NCBI GenBank assembly: GCA_900318345.1
Contig: ONKD01000002.1
Span: 1 to 64,000, forward strand
Direction of reading: 5' to 3'
Length of the DNA: 64,000 nucleotides
Source of the DNA: an uncultured Prevotellaceae bacterium
Lineage (GTDB): Bacteria > Bacteroidota > Bacteroidia > Bacteroidales > Muribaculaceae
The notes under the pieces were generated by a model, which was given only the letters and a program-made list of their open reading frames with translations, ran no database searches and was not told the DNA's origin. Every line of letters starts with the position of its first letter. Positions within the stretch are counted from its first letter, which is position 1. The position numbers were made by a program, and so were the translations under genes. Positions 61,323 through 64,000 of the stretch are shown piece after piece.

Positions 61323-62861
61323 ATGTCAGATCAGAGTAATATAATCATGGAGTCGATGCTCAGAGTGGGCACCGTATTGCATGGCACCTACCGCATCGAC
61401 AGTTACCTGTCCAGTGGTGGGTTTGGAAATACCTATGTGGCAACACACATCAACTTTAATGAGAAGTATGCCATCAAGGAGTTTTTCATGAAGGGCGTCA
61501 ACGAGCGTGACGGCAACAATACTGCTGTGAGCGTCAGCAACAATGAGAAAGTGACTGAGTTCAATGAGCAGCTCGAAAAGTTTAAAAAGGAAGCCCGAAG
61601 GCTGCGCAAACTCAACAATTCCCATATTGTCAGGGTATATGACCTGTTTGAGGAGAATGGTACCGCCTATTATGTCATGGATTACATCAGTGGCGAGAAC
61701 CTCAAGGAAAGGCTCAAACGTACTGGCCAGCCGTTGACCGATGATCAGGCTAACCAGGTGCTTATCCAGGTGTTGGACGCGTTAAATGAGGTTCACTCCA
61801 ATGGCATTTGGCACCTTGACCTCAAGCCGGCCAACGTGATGATCAACAATGATGGTATTGTCAAGCTCATCGACTTTGGCGCCAGCAAGCAGTTTAACAA
61901 CAAGACAGGTGGGGCATTGTCCACCTCGTCGGTGACCTATACCAATGGTTTTGCTCCCATCGAGCAGATGGAGAAAAGCTATGAGAAACTGGGACCATGG
62001 ACCGATTTCTATGCACTGGGTGCGACACTTTACAACGTGTTGACCAACCAGCGTCCGCCCATGCCCAGTGACATCAATGATGATCACACTCCCGACAAGC
62101 ACCTCTCCTTGCCATTGCCCTCAAGCGTGAGCAACAAGACACGAGATATGATCTTGTGGCTCATGAAGACCAATCGCAAGGAGCGACCCGCTTCGGTCAA
62201 GGAGATCATGGATAGTCTCAAGATCAATCAGTCTGGAGCAAAGAACCATCATACTGGCGAAACGACAATCCTGCAAACCCCAATTACTAATTCTACTCCT
62301 TCGGCATCTTGGTCAGCTCCCGTTGCTCAACCCGAGCCTCAGCCCTATCGCGAGGAGGAGCAATATGACTCAGAGAACAGTAGCTCTGAGACTACCAAGA
62401 AGACCAAAAAGGCCATCATCGTTGCTGTTTTTGTCGGTCTGTTGCTTGCCCTGGGAGGTTACTACATGTATAATGGCGGTTTCAGTGGTAGCACCGAGGA
62501 AAAAGAGACCGTTGACTCTGTGCAAAACCAATTGGTGACCATTGCCCTTGGCGAGGGACATTATTCCGGCCCGATTGATGAGGCAGGAAAGCCTAACGGC
62601 AAGGGAACCGTGGTGTTTAATAACGGTGACAAATGCGAGGCTAGTTTTATCAATGGTGTGATCAAGGTCGACACCATTACCTACAGTTTTAATGACAATG
62701 GTGATGTGTTTGTCGGATCAATTAAGATCGATAATGACGTTGCTGCATTATATGAGGGAAAATTGACCAAAAAAGACGGCTCCTATTTCGTCGGCTCATT
62801 CAAGGATAGTTCTCCTGACAAGGGTACCTGGTATGACAAGAAAGGGAATCGTACTAAATAA
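61323..62861 (+). CDS. Membrane Ser/Thr protein kinase with MORN-like C-terminus
   Basis: A 512-aa protein with a Hanks-type kinase domain (about 17-300): P-loop SSGGFGN (30-36), Lys52 in YAIKEF, Glu90, catalytic Asp166 in HLDLKPAN and D184-F185-G186. The residue before the catalytic Asp is Leu, not Arg, so it is a non-RD kinase. A linker with ETTILQ (Thr314) follows, then one membrane helix (about 364-383). The exported part (about 384-512) carries three MORN-like repeats (YSGPIDEAGKPNGKGTV, GDVFVGSIKI, GSYFVGSFKD). The exported MORN-like part may sense envelope signals (inference). Confidence 0.94.
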   Translation: MSDQSNIIMESMLRVGTVLHGTYRIDSYLSSGGFGNTYVATHINFNEKYAIKEFFMKGVNERDGNNTAVSVSNNEKVTEFNEQLEKFKKEARRLRKLNNSHIVRVYDLFEENGTAYYVMDYISGENLKERLKRTGQPLTDDQANQVLIQVLDALNEVHSNGIWHLDLKPANVMINNDGIVKLIDFGASKQFNNKTGGALSTSSVTYTNGFAPIEQMEKSYEKLGPWTDFYALGATLYNVLTNQRPPMPSDINDDHTPDKHLSLPLPSSVSNKTRDMILWLMKTNRKERPASVKEIMDSLKINQSGAKNHHTGETTILQTPITNSTPSASWSAPVAQPEPQPYREEEQYDSENSSSETTKKTKKAIIVAVFVGLLLALGGYYMYNGGFSGSTEEKETVDSVQNQLVTIALGEGHYSGPIDEAGKPNGKGTVVFNNGDKCEASFINGVIKVDTITYSFNDNGDVFVGSIKIDNDVAALYEGKLTKKDGSYFVGSFKDSSPDKGTWYDKKGNRTK

Positions 62862-62865
62862 CTGA

Positions 62866-64000
62866 ATGATAGTGGTTATGGGTCGCAGGTTGTACATATC
62901 GATCATTTCAGTGATGCTGTTGTCTTTCACCGTGTGTGAACAGGCTACAGCACAGATTGTGCGATCTACACCCAAACGTGAGACTACAACCAAGCAGAAT
63001 AAACCCAAAACGACCACTACCAATAAACCCAATAAAACGACCACCAAGAAGACCAGTCAACGGACCCGGTCAACCGGTTCAAGTAGCCGTTCTAGCGTTA
63101 CAGCGGCTCCATCTTCCTCGTCGGCAGCCAATTCGCCGACAGTCTATGACGTGACGTTCACTTGCAATATGGACGATGCTGATTTATACATCGATAACGC
63201 CTATATGGGTTATGCAAATGGTACCTACAACATCAAGGGTGGGTCTCATTATGTTCATGTTGTTGCCGAGGGTTGCGACGATTACACGACAACCATCAAC
63301 GTCTCAAATTCCAGGAGGAGTTTTAAACTCAACATGAATAATGACATCTCACAGCCGCTTCACACCCTCCTTGATGACATGGTGTTTGTGCAGGGTGGAT
63401 CATTTATCATGGGAACCAAGGAGGAAGCCGGAGCCGAGTATGATGAGATGCCTGCCCACGAGGTCAAACTCTCGTCATTCTACATCTGCAAGTATGAGGT
63501 GACTCAAGACCTCTGGATCGAGGTGATGGGGAACAATCCCAGCGAGAATGTGGATGAGTCCCTGCCTGTTGAGTCGATCACTTGGGATGATTGCCAAATG
63601 TTCATCAAGAAACTCAATGCCATGACGGGCATCAAGTTCAGGCTTCCCACCGAGGCTGAATGGGAATTTGCCGCGCGAGGTGGCGTCGAGAGTCGTGGCT
63701 ATAAATATGCTGGCAGTGACAGTATCAATGACGTAGCCTGGTGTTATGATTTTGATGAGACGACTCATGCGGTTGGCAGTAAGGCCCCCAATGAACTTGG
63801 GCTGTATGATATGTCGGGCAATGTCATGGAATGGTGCTCTGACTGGCATGGGCACTATAAACCTGGCCTGCAGCGCAATCCCACAGGCCCCAGACATGGC
63901 GAGTATCGCGTGTGTCGCGGTGGTTTTTGGGAGAGTGAGCCCAGCCACTGCACTGTCTCTTACCGAGTCCCGGTTGCCCCTGAGGATCACAGCAGTACCC
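62866..64000 (+). CDS. Exported PEGA and SUMF1 (FGE-sulfatase fold) protein, cut by window end
   Basis: At least 378 residues; the stop lies beyond the window. Signal peptide ends at about ATAQ. A Thr/Lys/Ser-rich linker follows, then a PEGA-like beta domain (DVTFTCNMDDADLYIDNAYMG, about 95-160) and a SUMF1/FGE-sulfatase domain (from MVFVQGGSFIMG, through LPTEAEWEFAARGG, DMSGNVMEWCSDW and CRGGFWES). The Cys pair of true formylglycine-generating enzymes is not evident, so it is more likely a binding than a catalytic SUMF1 domain. An ATG at 62878 (MGRRLYISII) is an equally good start for the signal peptide. It follows the kinase by 4-16 bp. Confidence 0.9.
   Translation, partial: MIVVMGRRLYISIISVMLLSFTVCEQATAQIVRSTPKRETTTKQNKPKTTTTNKPNKTTTKKTSQRTRSTGSSSRSSVTAAPSSSSAANSPTVYDVTFTCNMDDADLYIDNAYMGYANGTYNIKGGSHYVHVVAEGCDDYTTTINVSNSRRSFKLNMNNDISQPLHTLLDDMVFVQGGSFIMGTKEEAGAEYDEMPAHEVKLSSFYICKYEVTQDLWIEVMGNNPSENVDESLPVESITWDDCQMFIKKLNAMTGIKFRLPTEAEWEFAARGGVESRGYKYAGSDSINDVAWCYDFDETTHAVGSKAPNELGLYDMSGNVMEWCSDWHGHYKPGLQRNPTGPRHGEYRVCRGGFWESEPSHCTVSYRVPVAPEDHSST

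Noticed and set aside
62866-64000. True formylglycine-generating enzyme that activates sulfatases
   Set aside because: The SUMF1 fold is clear, but the catalytic Cys pair near the C-terminus is not evident in the visible part, and no sulfatase gene is nearby.

Overview
The window looks like a chromosome segment from a gut-type Bacteroidales bacterium, most plausibly Muribaculaceae or a close relative. The evidence is the Bacteroidetes promoter signature (-7 TAnnTTTG with a -33 TTG/TTTG 19-21 bp upstream) before many genes and the general lack of Shine-Dalgarno sites. The primary sigma factor is short (285 aa). Families typical of this order are present (DUF4836, DUF5103, DUF5106, DUF4153, FadL-type outer membrane proteins), and the agmatine deiminase plus carboxynorspermidine decarboxylase polyamine route is of the kind found in this order. 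Coding density is high and no tRNA, rRNA, CRISPR array, intact IS element or prophage was seen. The family-level assignment is inference.

Layout. 1-2.1 kb: rplS, a repeat-filled non-coding stretch and an LEA-like helical-repeat protein. 2.1-4.4 kb: aguA-aguB (agmatine to putrescine) behind a small acidic protein. 4.6-14.2 kb: a DUF4836 lipoprotein, a small beta-barrel, rpoD, a ribbon-helix-helix protein, an HtrA/Deg protease, an orphan [FeFe] hydrogenase, folC and the RNase P RNA gene. 14.4-24 kb: a DUF4153 membrane protein, a META-domain protein, a TPR protein, a DUF5106 thioredoxin-like protein, a ybaK-aroC-thioesterase operon and yigZ, with tandem repeats near 23 kb. 24.4-36.6 kb: FeoAB iron transporter, trmN6, a Trp/Tyr/Ser-rich exported protein with a FadL-like porin, a MerR-like regulator facing alaS, a CaCA exchanger and a DUF5103 protein. 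36.6-49 kb: a HsdR_N-like nuclease-fold protein, uvrD and nspC in one operon, an M64 peptidase, a 1171-aa ASH-repeat surface protein, holA, and a GH53 galactanase with a dockerin. 49-56 kb: fabD, a decayed YoeB-like toxin, queD-queE, a WG-repeat lipoprotein, groES-groEL behind a sigma-54-type promoter, and an acetyltransferase.

56.2-64 kb (cut by the window end) is the most unusual part. Eight co-oriented genes encode a LytTR DNA-binding protein, an FHA/TM/zinc-ribbon protein, a TM protein with a long acidic Pro/Glu/Val region, an exported caspase-like protease, a zinc-ribbon/FHA protein, a membrane PP2C phosphatase, a membrane Ser/Thr kinase with MORN-like repeats, and an exported PEGA/SUMF1-domain protein. 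This is a complete write/erase/read phospho-threonine circuit coupled across the inner membrane to an exported caspase and a SUMF1-fold protein. Four of the proteins share a short Thr motif in their cytoplasmic or linker segments that could be the FHA ligand.

A second notable pattern is a 25-bp palindromic repeat that sits in frame inside three unrelated genes (aroC, uvrD and the M64 peptidase). A third is a family of mosaic non-coding repeats (541-870, 1081-1265, 22994-23340, 24110-24350, 49958-50100), one copy of which splits groES from groEL.
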